Positions 30,134 through 38,535 of a DNA stretch of 38,535 nt are shown piece after piece. The stretch is taken from contig JAFECS010000031.1 of NCBI GenBank assembly GCA_018241965.1, positions 1-38,535 on the forward strand, written 5' to 3'. The notes below the pieces were generated by a model. That model did not search any database and was not told where the DNA came from. It saw nothing but the letters and a program-made list of their open reading frames with translations. This DNA is from Pseudomonadota bacterium (GTDB lineage: Bacteria > Pseudomonadota > Gammaproteobacteria > Berkiellales > Berkiellaceae). How positions within the stretch are numbered: position 1 is the stretch's first letter; the number at the start of each line of letters is the position of its first letter. Made by a program: the position numbers and the translations under genes.

Positions 30134-31597
30134 ATGTTAACTTGTCCTGATTTTTCACAAGTTAAAATTATGGTTATTGGGGATGCCATGCTAGATAGAT
30201 ATTGGCATGGAGACACCTCAAGAATTTCACCAGAAGCGCCTGTGCCGGTGGTGCGCATTGAAAAACACGAAGATAGGGTGGGGGGCTCGGCTAACGTTGC
30301 AGTCAATGTCAAGGCGTTAGGTGCACACACAGTGTTGGTTTGTGGGGTTGGCAAAGATGAAACCGGCCAGACATTGCAAACCATGCTAGAGAAACAACAA
30401 GTGGTTTGTTCATTTGTGCAGTTACCCAACCAAAGAACAACGTTGAAGCTTCGTGTCATTGGGCGTGCGCAACAACTCATCCGCTTGGACTTTGAAGATA
30501 AATTCAAGGCGCCTGCGCAAACAGTGATAGGTGCGTGTGAACCACACCTTGCTGATACTGCGGTGATTATCCTGTCCGATTATGCCAAAGGGATCCTTGC
30601 CGATGTGCAAGAAATCATTACCTTTGCTAAAGCAAAGGGCATCAAAGTGATAGTTGATCCTAAAAATGCCGATTTGAGTGTTTACAAAGGGGCGACGCTG
30701 TTAACGCCTAATTTAAGTGAATTTGAGGCAGCCGTTGGTCACTGTCAAAGTGTTGAAGAAATTGAATGTAAAGGCCAAGCTTTAGTCCAAGAGTTAGCCT
30801 TAGAAGGATTGTTGGTTACACGAGGTAGTCAAGGGATGACGCTGTTAACCAAAACACATCCGCCATTACATATAAGCGCACAGGCCAGAGAAGTTTTTGA
30901 TATCACGGGTGCAGGTGATACAGTAATCGCTGTTTTGGGGGCGTGTTTAGCTAAAAATCTTCCCATGGCTGAAGCCGCAAAGTTGGCAAATATTGCAGGT
31001 GGTTTATCCGTTGGCCGCTTTGGTACAGCAACCATCACCGCCGAAGATATTAATAATGAGTTAACGCATCATACCTATCAACCAACAGCAACGGGTGTGA
31101 TGACTTTGGAGACACTGCTGCCTGAAGTAAAACGAAGAAAAGCTTATGGTGATAAAATTATTATGACCAATGGCTGCTTTGATATTTTGCATGCCGGCCA
31201 TGTTGCTTATTTGAAGCAAGCGCGCGCTTTGGGCCATTGCTTAATTGTGGCAGTGAACGATGATAGTTCTGTAAAACGCTTAAAAGGAGAAAGCAGGCCT
31301 ATCAATCCTTTGGATCAAAGAATGCAGGTTTTATCGGCTTTGGGCTGTGTAGATTATGTGGTGCCCTTTAGCGAAGATACGCCAAGAAACTTAATTGCCC
31401 AAATTTTACCGGATGTGCTAGTTAAGGGCGGCGATTATAAACCTGAGCAAATAGCTGGGGCTATTGAGGTGATCCAAAATGGTGGGCGTGTGGAGATTTT
31501 ACCATTTGTAGATGGTTGTTCAACCACGCAAACGATTTCTCGCATGGTATTTAGCGTAAAACAAAACGAAATGAAAACTGAAGAAATTTTTGTTTAA
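30134..31597 (+). CDS. hldE: bifunctional heptose-7-phosphate kinase / heptose-1-phosphate adenylyltransferase
   Basis: Performs two steps of ADP-heptose synthesis. 487 residues from ATG 30134, chosen over 30128 because AAGGGA ends 5 nt before it. The N-terminal ribokinase-like domain has [35 protein letters not shown] and the intact catalytic TGAGDTV. The C-terminal nucleotidyltransferase domain has [19 protein letters not shown] and [10 protein letters not shown]. The kinase active site is fully conserved, in contrast to the IolC-like gene on the other strand. hldD follows 10 bp later. Confidence 0.96.
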   Translation: MLTCPDFSQVKIMVIGDAMLDRYWHGDTSRISPEAPVPVVRIEKHEDRVGGSANVAVNVKALGAHTVLVCGVGKDETGQTLQTMLEKQQVVCSFVQLPNQRTTLKLRVIGRAQQLIRLDFEDKFKAPAQTVIGACEPHLADTAVIILSDYAKGILADVQEIITFAKAKGIKVIVDPKNADLSVYKGATLLTPNLSEFEAAVGHCQSVEEIECKGQALVQELALEGLLVTRGSQGMTLLTKTHPPLHISAQAREVFDITGAGDTVIAVLGACLAKNLPMAEAAKLANIAGGLSVGRFGTATITAEDINNELTHHTYQPTATGVMTLETLLPEVKRRKAYGDKIIMTNGCFDILHAGHVAYLKQARALGHCLIVAVNDDSSVKRLKGESRPINPLDQRMQVLSALGCVDYVVPFSEDTPRNLIAQILPDVLVKGGDYKPEQIAGAIEVIQNGGRVEILPFVDGCSTTQTISRMVFSVKQNEMKTEEIFV

Positions 31598-31607
31598 GAG
31601 GTGTAGT

Positions 31608-32555
31608 GTGATTATTGTAACCGGTGGTGCAGGGTTTATTGGTTCTAATATCGTTAAAGGCTTAAATCAACGCGGGATTAAAGATATTCTTGTGGTTGAT
31701 GATTTAACCGATGGCACCAAATTTACTAATTTAGCCTCTTTAGAAATTGCCGATTATTTAGACAAAGAAGATTTTTTAAGACGCATACAACAAAAAGACC
31801 ACTTTGGTAATGACATTCAAGCAGTGTTTCATGAAGGCGCATGTTCTACCACCACCGAGTGGGATGGGCGTTTTATGATGAAAAACAACTATGAATACTC
31901 TAAAGAGTTGTTGGATTATTGCCTAGCACGAGGAGTTAATTTCTTATATGCTTCAAGTGCCGCTGTTTATGGCGATGGTACGGTTTTTAAAGAAGAGCGT
32001 GCGCATGAATGTCCGCTGAATGTTTACGGTTATTCAAAATATTTGTTTGATCAACACGTTAGAAAAATTCTGCCCAAAGCAAAAAGCCAAATAGTTGGTT
32101 TTCGTTATTTTAATGTCTATGGCCCTAACGAGCAACATAAAGGTTCAATGGCTTCTGTAGCGTGGCATTTAAACCAACAGCTTCCCAAAAACGGCATGGT
32201 GAAATTATTTGAAGGCTGTGATGGCTATGGCAATGGTGAACAACGCCGTGACTTTGTTTATGTTGATGATGTTGTCTCGGTTAATTTATGGTTTATGGAT
32301 AATCCTAACATTTCAGGGATCTATAATGTTGGTACAGGCAAAAGCCAACCTTTTAATGATGTGGCAAAAGCAGTTATTGACTGGCATAAAAAAGGTCACC
32401 TTGAATATATTCCTTTCCCAGAGCACCTTAAGGGCCGTTATCAAAGTTTTACCGAAGCAGATATTTCAAACTTGCGTAAAGCAGGATACAACAAACCCTT
32501 TAAAACCGTTGAAGAGGGCGTAAAAGCGTATTTGGATATTATCGGCAAAGCTTAA
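31608..32555 (+). CDS. hldD: ADP-L-glycero-D-manno-heptose 6-epimerase
   Basis: The last step of ADP-heptose synthesis. 315 residues from the GTG at 31608, which gives the canonical [27 protein letters not shown] stands 4-5 nt upstream. It is an extended SDR with a [12 protein letters not shown] site, [22 protein letters not shown], catalytic Tyr and Lys in YGYSKYLFD, and [11 protein letters not shown]. The longer reading from TTG 31590 would run through the ribosome site. Confidence 0.96.
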   Translation: MIIVTGGAGFIGSNIVKGLNQRGIKDILVVDDLTDGTKFTNLASLEIADYLDKEDFLRRIQQKDHFGNDIQAVFHEGACSTTTEWDGRFMMKNNYEYSKELLDYCLARGVNFLYASSAAVYGDGTVFKEERAHECPLNVYGYSKYLFDQHVRKILPKAKSQIVGFRYFNVYGPNEQHKGSMASVAWHLNQQLPKNGMVKLFEGCDGYGNGEQRRDFVYVDDVVSVNLWFMDNPNISGIYNVGTGKSQPFNDVAKAVIDWHKKGHLEYIPFPEHLKGRYQSFTEADISNLRKAGYNKPFKTVEEGVKAYLDIIGKA

Positions 32556-32557
32556 TC

Positions 32558-32761
32558 ATGATGCAGTACAAGGGATTTGTCGCAAATTATCATTATGTGT
32601 CTGAGGCTGGAGTTTTCGTTGCAGAAATATTCCATGCCAAAGACACTATTTCTTTTAGCGCTACCACTTTGAAGAAGTTAGAAGAAGCCATGCGCCTAGC
32701 CGTGGAGGATTATATACAGTTTTCCAAAGAATCTTCTTCAATTGAATTTTCTCTTTCATAA
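32558..32761 (+). CDS. solitary HicB-like small protein
   Basis: 67 residues that resemble the N-terminal partial RNase-H-like domain of HicB antitoxins: a Y-x-G start (MMQYKGFVANYHYVSEAG), FHAKDTISFSATTLKKLEE and AVEDYIQFSKES. The C-terminal DNA-binding part of typical HicB (over 100 residues) is missing, and there is no HicA ORF alongside. It begins 3 bp after hldD without a clear ribosome site. It may be a small stand-alone member of the UPF0150/HicB-like family, or a remnant. Its downstream neighbour on the other strand is an AbiE toxin. Confidence 0.6.
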   Translation: MMQYKGFVANYHYVSEAGVFVAEIFHAKDTISFSATTLKKLEEAMRLAVEDYIQFSKESSSIEFSLS

Positions 32762-32775
32762 AAAATTCTGCTAAA

Positions 32776-33567
32776 TTAATTTGAAGGTAACCTACTAATA
32801 ATTTTTTGTGTAACATAGTCAAAGGCTTCTTCGAAATTCCAATTGATCTCAGAGGGGAGCAAGATATTCATATCGAGTTGAAAATCTTTATTCATTTTCT
32901 TGAGATCTAAATTTAGCCTAAATTGTTCACTTGATACAGTTAGTTCATCTTTAGCGCAGTATTGCTGAAAAATATCTATGACGCGATCTATATTGATAAG
33001 GTTCTGTGATGACACATACCACAAATCGAACAAATCACGGCCTTTTCGACGTTGATATAATGCGCGCAATTTAGTGGCAATTAATTCGTCGATTTCATAG
33101 GTAATAATGTCGGCTTTCCCGTTAAACCATTCCGAATTGATGCTGAAGGACTGTATTTTGAGCGGTAGCACCTGAAAATGCTCTGTGGTATTGATTTCAA
33201 TTTTTAATTTAGCAGGTAACTTGTTGATAGCTTCATATTTATAGACCAACTTAGCGCTGCGTTCAGTAATTTTTCGTTTAGGTTCGCCAAGCCAAGGCAT
33301 TAAAATGTTTCTAATGCTATCAATGGTTTTCCCTATTGGTTCTGGATTTTTCTGTACGAAATCAATATCCTCACTATAACGTGCGGGTGGTTTCAAAAAT
33401 AGTTTATTGAGGGCGGTGCCTCCACGAAAAACCAAAACATCTTTGATATGCGGATCGTTATATAGCTCAATGAGAGCGCGACTCAAGACCAAATCTTGCT
33501 CAACTTGAAGAATAGTTTGCCACTTTGCATGTATGCGCCAACTCTCAATAAAACTCTCTGGGATCAT
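32776..33567 (-). CDS. AbiEii-type nucleotidyltransferase toxin
   Basis: A 263-residue DUF1814 (AbiEii/AbiGii) protein, the toxin of type IV-style AbiE toxin-antitoxin and abortive phage-infection systems. Nucleotidyltransferase-like motifs are present: LVFRGGTALNKLFLKPPARY followed by SEDIDFV, with GGT and the D-x-D pair, then the EIDELIATKLRALYQRRKGR block and DLFDLWY. It overlaps the upstream antitoxin gene by 4 bp (ATGA), as usual for abiE. It ends 15 bp from the convergent HicB-like gene. Activity against phage is expected for the family but not shown. Confidence 0.88.
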   Translation of the reverse strand: MIPESFIESWRIHAKWQTILQVEQDLVLSRALIELYNDPHIKDVLVFRGGTALNKLFLKPPARYSEDIDFVQKNPEPIGKTIDSIRNILMPWLGEPKRKITERSAKLVYKYEAINKLPAKLKIEINTTEHFQVLPLKIQSFSINSEWFNGKADIITYEIDELIATKLRALYQRRKGRDLFDLWYVSSQNLINIDRVIDIFQQYCAKDELTVSSEQFRLNLDLKKMNKDFQLDMNILLPSEINWNFEEAFDYVTQKIISRLPSN

Positions 33568-34370
33568 AAATCGCTCTCAATGTTGGTATTTTCAATAATT
33601 TTCCATTTTCTAACTCTAGGATATCCTGTCTTAGGTAATTCTGATGCAAGCGGAACATATGTTTTTAATTTATCGCTCAAATAATCTTCTAATTTTGTAA
33701 TGATGCGATTAGTTTTATCATCATCCATCGTTTCTATTTTTTCTAAAATATAACCAAGGCGTTGAAGTTGATATTTTTCGGGGGTCTTATCTGCTAATGA
33801 AATTAGCTTATTTTCATCAATGGATTCTACAAGTTCTGATAATACAGTCGCTACATGGTTGAGGCCACCAGAGCGGTGGGGGTAATTGAGTAGATCGATT
33901 GCAACCAATTCTGGAGTAGCAACTTTGAGATAACCTGTACTTACGGTGAAATTCTGAGTTGGCAAGTCGGATAGAGATTTTTTATAAACCAATTCAAGAT
34001 TTACCTGGCCAAATTCTAATGGATGATTAATCCGTTTTCTGGTGACAACTTGGAACTTGGCAGGCTTTTGATGTGATGCGCCATGAAATAAAGCGGCAGA
34101 CAGTAAAGATACATAATAATCTACTTGCAGATACTTCATTAAAATTGGCACTAATTCTTCAGCAGGAATACAGCCATAAGGTTGGTGCTCAGGTGGCACG
34201 ATGACATATAGGCCTCTAGCGGGGGATATCAGATCGCCATGTTCCTTTATGCGAGAAATAGCGTTTAGGGCTGCATTTTTTGATAGCTCAAGATCTGACA
34301 TGAGCTGTTTCACCGTGAAGTAGCGTTGCCCTTTTTGCCTGATCATTTTAATATAACCGGGTAAATTCAT
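33564..34370 (-). CDS. AbiEi-type antitoxin and transcriptional repressor
   Basis: 268 residues. The N-terminal winged helix is visible (KGQRYFTVKQLMSDLELSKN, AALNAISRIKEHGDLISPARGLYVIV). The second half matches the AbiEi C-terminal region, including VDYYVSLLSAALFHGASH, LEFGQVNLELVYKK and LKVATPELVAIDLLNYPHR. AbiEi proteins neutralise the toxin and repress their own promoter through inverted repeats. A perfect palindrome lies just before the start here. It is the first gene of the operon, and the toxin start overlaps its stop. Confidence 0.88.
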   Translation of the reverse strand: MNLPGYIKMIRQKGQRYFTVKQLMSDLELSKNAALNAISRIKEHGDLISPARGLYVIVPPEHQPYGCIPAEELVPILMKYLQVDYYVSLLSAALFHGASHQKPAKFQVVTRKRINHPLEFGQVNLELVYKKSLSDLPTQNFTVSTGYLKVATPELVAIDLLNYPHRSGGLNHVATVLSELVESIDENKLISLADKTPEKYQLQRLGYILEKIETMDDDKTNRIITKLEDYLSDKLKTYVPLASELPKTGYPRVRKWKIIENTNIESDL

Positions 34371-34382
34371 AATGCACCAAAA

Positions 34383-34399
34383 ATCACGATTATCGTGAT
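34383..34399. promoter_or_regulatory. candidate AbiEi operator
   Basis: ATCACGAT-T-ATCGTGAT is a perfect 17-bp palindrome between the predicted transcription start and the abiEi start codon. Binding here would block transcription, which fits the known negative autoregulation of AbiE systems by AbiEi at inverted repeats. Confidence 0.7.
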
Positions 34400-34408
34400 A
34401 ATAAGAAC

Positions 34409-34437
34409 ATAATAACCTTGAAAAGGTATATTATCAA
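34409..34437 (-). promoter_or_regulatory. abiE operon promoter
   Basis: On the minus strand TTGATA (34432-34437), a 17-nt spacer and TATTAT (34409-34414). Each hexamer matches five of six consensus bases. The start point would be near 34402, at the edge of the operator palindrome. Confidence 0.7.
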
Positions 34438-34509
34438 GAGGTACCACTGAAAGGAAAATACTTGCGAAGGCATGAAAAGTACGTAATCTATTGAAATATA
34501 ATGAAATAT

Positions 34510-35292
34510 TTAATGTATTTGCACCTGAAATCCCATCATCACATAGGGCGCATTTTGTAAGCGAATATGGTTAGGCACAGCTTGGTTATCTTTATAATCA
34601 AGCTGTTGCAGGCCAATTGCTGCTCTTGGTGACACACTGGTATTTTTTCTCATGTTTATTTTTTTACTTAATCCAAGTTCAAAATCTGCATAAGTAAAAT
34701 TTGCCACCGGCAAAGGCGGGGTAATTTGCAGATCACCAAATAGTGTTGGGGTAAATTGGTAAATGGCATTCAAACCAATATTAAAACCAGTCACATTATA
34801 GGTGCGTGCCCCGCGGATGGGGAATGCAGAATATTCATAATGAAATTTCAAGAAATTACTTTGTACAAAGGGTGAGATTATCCAATGTTCATAGTCAAAG
34901 CGCCTGCCAACACTTAATTGGTGCAGATCATATTTAATGAGCGTGGAAAGTGAACTGCCTGCATTAATGTATTTGCCATGGGTGTTTAAGATATTTTTTA
35001 ACTGCGTTTTGCCTCTGGGGGCATAACGGCTATAGTTGTAGGTGATATCGTAGTGGTTAAGTTGAGCCAAGGCGCCAATCGTGTAAAAATTACTGTGGTG
35101 TATATTCAGTTCATCTAAGGTAGGGCGCCGGTAACTGGTTGAGCCAAAAGATCCCCCTTGCGGGACTTGCACAAAACCATTTAAGACACTGGTGCCAACA
35201 TAACCAAATAAACCTCCATGAAAGGTAATTGCATATAAAGGAGAGTGTAGCAGCGCCGAGCTTGCTATGAGCAATTTTATTATTTTTCTCAT
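34510..35292 (-). CDS. probable outer-membrane beta-barrel protein
   Basis: About 260 residues. A signal peptide (MRKIIKLLIASSALLHSPLYA) precedes a mature part rich in alternating polar/hydrophobic strands and aromatic residues (FHGGLFGYVG, IISPFVQSNFLKFHYEYSAF, YNVTGFNIGLNAIYQF) and ending in a typical barrel strand (YVMMGFQVQIH). AAGGA is about 8 nt before ATG 35292, so that start is preferred to 35301. No known porin or transporter is recognised. The deacetylase starts 18 bp upstream of the longer ORF, so they probably share a transcript. Confidence 0.78.
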   Translation of the reverse strand: MRKIIKLLIASSALLHSPLYAITFHGGLFGYVGTSVLNGFVQVPQGGSFGSTSYRRPTLDELNIHHSNFYTIGALAQLNHYDITYNYSRYAPRGKTQLKNILNTHGKYINAGSSLSTLIKYDLHQLSVGRRFDYEHWIISPFVQSNFLKFHYEYSAFPIRGARTYNVTGFNIGLNAIYQFTPTLFGDLQITPPLPVANFTYADFELGLSKKINMRKNTSVSPRAAIGLQQLDYKDNQAVPNHIRLQNAPYVMMGFQVQIH

Positions 35293-35319
35293 TTTGCCCA
35301 TCCTTGAGCTTGTCTATGT

Positions 35320-36072
35320 TTATTTTAAGCGGAGCCTGTTGCCCCAATATTTTAGGGTTAATTTATGAATGAGCAAAGTGCTAATAGCTTTTTGTTTGGT
35401 CCATAAGGGATCAGCATTGATCCTGTACACAAAACGATTTTTAGTATCCCAGCCCAAATTTAAGGCACTGCCGATCCGTATACCATAATCGTAATTTTGG
35501 CAGACCATTTTATGCGATTGCTCGCTCATGCGCCCATAAGGATAAACAAAATTATTAATGGGAATGCCTAATCTTTCTTGCAATATTTTCTGTGATAGTA
35601 TTATTTCTTGAGTGAGATCAGAATTTTTATCAGCAAGATTTTGATGCATCAATCCATGAGAGGCAATAATGACATGCCCACTTTGCGACATCTCACGTAG
35701 TTCTTTCCAAGTGCAAAAAGGCGTTTTGCAGGCAAATTTAGGATCTTCCATCCCTTGCACATAAGGAACGCTTAAACGTTCTTGAGGCGTAACATTAGTG
35801 TCATCCACAATATATCCCACAGAGACGGCAAGTACCGCTTTGATATTGTGTTTGATGAGCAACGGATAAACATCATGATAAAAATCATAGTAAGCATCAT
35901 CAAAGGTTAAACACACGGCCACATCCTCTGTTAAAGGATCTCCTGGCACGACAATGGGAAAGTGTTTCACCAAATAATCTAAATACTTGGCAAATTGAGC
36001 AGGTTGATACCCAAGCGAGGCATCGTTTACACGATGAAACATCAGGGTGATGATGCGGGGTTTAGTACTCAA
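35320..36072 (-). CDS. polysaccharide deacetylase (NodB family)
   Basis: A 250-residue CE4-type deacetylase. LMFHRVND, the metal/base motif in CLTFDDAYYDFYHDVYPLL (TFDD) and the metal histidines in ASHGLMHQNLADK (H-x3-H) are present. A later FVYPYGRMSEQ motif contributes the catalytic arm. It starts at TTG 36072, overlapping the preceding glycosyltransferase stop by 4 bp, with AGGG 6 nt upstream. No signal peptide is visible, so it may act on a cytoplasmic or membrane intermediate of LPS or another polysaccharide; the substrate is not clear. Confidence 0.85.
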   Translation of the reverse strand: MSTKPRIITLMFHRVNDASLGYQPAQFAKYLDYLVKHFPIVVPGDPLTEDVAVCLTFDDAYYDFYHDVYPLLIKHNIKAVLAVSVGYIVDDTNVTPQERLSVPYVQGMEDPKFACKTPFCTWKELREMSQSGHVIIASHGLMHQNLADKNSDLTQEIILSQKILQERLGIPINNFVYPYGRMSEQSHKMVCQNYDYGIRIGSALNLGWDTKNRFVYRINADPLWTKQKAISTLLIHKLTLKYWGNRLRLK

Positions 36073-36824
36073 TGTTGACCCTGCTCTGTTAAATACATTA
36101 ACTTCAAATAGCGATAGTAAGTGCCTTGCGCATTACTCACCGCAAGCAAAAATCCTTCACGGCCATCTAAGAACCCAAGTTTTAATATATAGCCACGCAA
36201 AAAAGACCACAGACTGCGAGACAAGGCTTTTGTGAGCGAAGATTTTTTCCCTTTAGCAAAGAGCGCTTTGGCGCTTTGATTAGAATAATCATTCATTTTA
36301 TGGATCATGGCACCCAAATGATGGAAAGGGTGATGAATAATAATGTTTTCAAGCTCACCAACGTTGCCATCAATTTGTAAATGACAATGAACAATATCTT
36401 CAGTGAATTTTGCTTGTGTTCGTAAGAAAAGCCGAATGTGAGATTCACCTCGCCAATCACCAAAACGAATTGCTTTACCACAATAGGTCGATTGATATGG
36501 AATATTAAACGCAGAGTAAGGCGTTAATATAATGGATTTTTGGATTTCCTCTGCAAGCTCCTGGCTAACTCTTTCATCGGCATCCAAACAGAGGATCCAC
36601 TCGCCAGAGGCTTTTAAAATGGCGCGATTTTTTTGTGGGCCGTCACCTGGCCAGTCAGGGGTAATAAATACCTTATCGGTAAATTGACGGCAAATATCAG
36701 GCGTGCCATCGGTACTGCCTGAATCAAAGACAATAATTTCGTCGGCAAAAGCAACGCTCCTCAAACAATCTTTGATATTGTGAGCCTCGTTTTTGGTGAC
36801 AACTATAACTGATAATTTTGTCAT
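36069..36824 (-). CDS. family 2 glycosyltransferase, WaaE/KdtX-like
   Basis: 251 residues. LSVIVVTKNEAHNIKDCLRS, EIIVFDSGSTDGTPDICRQ, QKNRAILKASGEWILCLDADERVS (DxD-type) and GDWRGESHIRLFLRTQAKF match the WaaE/KdtX group of core beta-1,4-glucosyltransferases that act near heptose I. Gene order beside waaA is typical for this group. It is the first gene of a three-gene minus-strand unit with the deacetylase and the barrel protein. The transferred sugar is inferred from family membership. Confidence 0.85.
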   Translation of the reverse strand: MTKLSVIVVTKNEAHNIKDCLRSVAFADEIIVFDSGSTDGTPDICRQFTDKVFITPDWPGDGPQKNRAILKASGEWILCLDADERVSQELAEEIQKSIILTPYSAFNIPYQSTYCGKAIRFGDWRGESHIRLFLRTQAKFTEDIVHCHLQIDGNVGELENIIIHHPFHHLGAMIHKMNDYSNQSAKALFAKGKKSSLTKALSRSLWSFLRGYILKLGFLDGREGFLLAVSNAQGTYYRYLKLMYLTEQGQH

Positions 36825-36990
36825 CTAAATCATTTTTAAGTGCTTTAATCTAAAGGGAAATCATAGCGGATCTGAATAAAGATGAGAATCTGACTCGGCT
36901 TTTTAACTCATACAAGATAAAATAAGCGGCAAATTTCCTTCATGTTTGTCCCTGCTTCTGATTTAAGCAGTCTTTTTCTAAGGAATGACT

Positions 36991-38307
36991 ATGTTTTTTC
37001 GCCTGCTACGATGGTTCTATACCGCTGTTTTTACCCTACTATTACCCTATATATTTTTTCGTTTGTGGGTTAGAAGCCTAAGATTCAAAGGCTATAGGCG
37101 CCGTTGGGCAGAGCGTTTGGGCACAATTCCTTTACCGCCGTTGGAGGAAGTGTTGTGGGTACACGCCGTTTCTGTCGGGGAAGCGTTAGCGGCTATACCC
37201 CTTATCCATCGCGTGCGTGAACAATATCCCAATACACCCATTTTAATGACCACCACCACGCCAACAGGCTCTGAAAGAGTACAAGCGGCGTTCAAAGATT
37301 TGCTTGGCAAACAAGTTTACCACTGTTATTTGCCCTATGATTTACCTTGGACATTAAACAGCTTTTTTAAGCGCATTAAACCAAAATTGTTAGTGCTTAT
37401 GGAAACTGAATTGTGGCCTAACTTATTACATGCCTGCACACAACGTAATTTACCGGTATTAATTGCCAATGCGCGCCTGTCACCTAAATCGGCAAAACGA
37501 TATGGCTGGATAAATTATTTTATGCGCTCAATGATAAAACCGATTTGGGGTGTAGCAGCACAAAGCGCGCTAGATGCGAAAAGATTTCAACATTTAGGCA
37601 TTTCCCCAGAAAAAGTTCATGACACAGGTAATATTAAATTTGATTTACAATTGCCAAGCTATTTAACAGAGGCTGGAGTAGAGTTACGCCAAGAAATGGG
37701 TAAAGAGAGACTTGTGTGGATTGCCGCAAGTACCCATGAAGGCGAAGAGAGTGCAGTGTTAACCGTGTATGCTTCACTAAAACAACGCTTCCCTGCGTTA
37801 TTGTTACTGTTAGTGCCGCGTCATCCTGATCGCTTTAATAAAGTGGCCGCGCTTTGTACTGAGCGTGGGTTTAAAATGATTCGTCGTAGTCAAAAACAAA
37901 AGCTTAACTCGGATACCGATATTTTCTTGGGCGATACGATGGGCGAAATGCCTTTGTTTTATGCCGCCAGCGATGTGGCTTTTGTGGGAGGCAGTTTTGT
38001 GCCTGTGGGCGGGCATAATTTATTAGAGCCTGCGGCCTTAGGTTTACCTGTGCTCACTGGCCCACAACTTTTCAATTTTGTGGCCATCAGTGAATTACTC
38101 ATCAACGCTAAAGGCGCTACCATTGTGCAAAATGAACAAGCGCTAGAACAAGAACTAGTGCGGCTTTTAGAAAATGCACATTTGCGTCACTCGCAAGGTA
38201 AATTGGCCAAAGCGGTGGTAGAAGAAAATCGCGGCGCATTAGACAGACTGGTGAATCTCATAGATGCAGTTTGGAAAAAAGAGCCCGTGTTAGTATCAAG
38301 GAACTAG
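36991..38307 (+). CDS. waaA: 3-deoxy-D-manno-octulosonic acid (Kdo) transferase
   Basis: Attaches Kdo to the lipid A precursor, an essential step of LPS synthesis on the inner membrane. About 438 residues. An N-terminal membrane helix (RLLRWFYTAVFTLLLPYIFF) precedes the GT-B enzyme (GT30). Conserved motifs are LWVHAVSVGEALAAIPLI (with catalytic Glu), TTTTPTGSE, METELWPNLL, LIANARLS, DTGNIKFD, AASTHEGEE, LVPRHPDRF and FVGGSFVPVGGHNLLEPAAL. ATG 36991 is preferred to 36985 because AAGGA (36979-36983) is 7 nt from it. It is divergent from the WaaE-like gene. Confidence 0.96.
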   Translation: MFFRLLRWFYTAVFTLLLPYIFFRLWVRSLRFKGYRRRWAERLGTIPLPPLEEVLWVHAVSVGEALAAIPLIHRVREQYPNTPILMTTTTPTGSERVQAAFKDLLGKQVYHCYLPYDLPWTLNSFFKRIKPKLLVLMETELWPNLLHACTQRNLPVLIANARLSPKSAKRYGWINYFMRSMIKPIWGVAAQSALDAKRFQHLGISPEKVHDTGNIKFDLQLPSYLTEAGVELRQEMGKERLVWIAASTHEGEESAVLTVYASLKQRFPALLLLLVPRHPDRFNKVAALCTERGFKMIRRSQKQKLNSDTDIFLGDTMGEMPLFYAASDVAFVGGSFVPVGGHNLLEPAALGLPVLTGPQLFNFVAISELLINAKGATIVQNEQALEQELVRLLENAHLRHSQGKLAKAVVEENRGALDRLVNLIDAVWKKEPVLVSRN

Positions 38308-38325
38308 CCATGCTAAAAGGCGCAA

Positions 38326-38409
38326 GTGTTCAATAATCCTAAACAAATGCCTCAGCCTGCAGTCCAAGAACCTGCTCCTGCCTCTGCTAAGCGCAAATTG
38401 GAACCTTAA
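38326..38409 (+). CDS. possible 27-aa Pro/Lys-rich small ORF
   Basis: A GTG start with AAAAGG 5 nt upstream gives a 27-residue peptide rich in Pro and Gln and ending KRKLEP. Its composition resembles the Pro/Ala tails of other orphans in this window (for example 5537-5734). It may instead be a gene remnant; no homology is recognised. Confidence 0.25.
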   Translation: MFNNPKQMPQPAVQEPAPASAKRKLEP

Positions 38410-38535
38410 GGGAAATGAAAAAATAGCAGCTGTCGCAGTGGTGGTTGGGTTTTTGATTAATTAATTACCCCACGCTGCGCTTCCTACTTCGCTAAAGTTA
38501 CGTAGGACAAGTCGCTTGCGCAATGGAATGGACCC
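38410..38535. other. intergenic right edge with short hairpin
   Basis: No supported ORF. CCTAC (38483-38487) and GTAGG (38502-38506) can form a small stem in a GC-richer stretch that looks like the end of a dispersed intergenic repeat, but the window ends before this can be judged. Confidence 0.25.

Noticed and set aside
1..38535. tRNA, rRNA and riboswitch scan by eye
   Set aside because: No cloverleaf with a TTCGA-type T-loop and CCA end, no rRNA core sequences and no recognisable riboswitch core was found; a covariance search would be needed to exclude them fully.

Overview
The window reads as a chromosomal segment of an AT-rich gammaproteobacterium. Support comes from an Escherichia coli-type speD, glnE, pilU, a qmcA-nfeD pair and a heptose-containing LPS-core (waa/hld) locus. 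The mix of gammaproteobacterial core genes with orphan, low-complexity-tailed, effector-like proteins suggests the Legionellales (Legionella/Coxiella/Berkiella-like). That placement is inference; no rRNA or other marker is present.

Layout. (1) 1-8138 is an accessory island, visibly AT-richer: gloA, an orphan, a YddA/SbmA-like (ABCD-type) ABC transporter, two paralogous small peptides with microcin-like double-glycine leaders (3328-3570 and 7368-7607), a GNAT acetyltransferase, several orphans, a tandem pair of paralogous membrane proteins, a MITE-like palindromic element and a decayed DUF4143 ATPase. (2) 8139-11561 holds an IolC-like PfkB-DUF2090 fusion whose kinase active site is lost, a TetR regulator and a PagL-type lipid A deacylase. 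(3) 11629-15673 is a tight operon: rpe, a fused E1 alpha-beta 2-oxoacid dehydrogenase and a glutaryl-CoA dehydrogenase. (4) 15674-24881 is mostly housekeeping: an orphan, a single-PDZ HtrA protease, speD, pilU, qmcA-nfeD, glnE and ilvE. (5) 25001-38307 is the LPS core region: zinc-finger protein, waaF, waaC, waaL, a GT2 enzyme, an LPS kinase, hldE, hldD, then a solitary HicB-like ORF and a divergent AbiE toxin-antitoxin operon, an outer-membrane barrel, a polysaccharide deacetylase, a WaaE-like GT2 and waaA.

How the genes fit together. hldE and hldD make ADP-heptose, waaA adds Kdo to lipid A, waaC/waaF add heptoses, the GT2s and kinase decorate the core, waaL ligates O-antigen, and the PagL homologue could trim lipid A. 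The fused E1 with glutaryl-CoA dehydrogenase suggests oxidation of a 2-oxoacid (possibly 2-oxoadipate) to an acyl-CoA and then an enoyl-CoA.

The best candidate for an undescribed system is the peptide pair at 3328 and 7368 with the adjacent ABC transporter and the genes between them. The leaders match the class II microcin type, but the mature parts are acidic, carry a C-x4-C pair and resemble no bacteriocin I recognise. No tRNA, rRNA or CRISPR array was seen. Starts were often moved from the longest ORF on the basis of Shine-Dalgarno position; TTG and GTG starts are common here.
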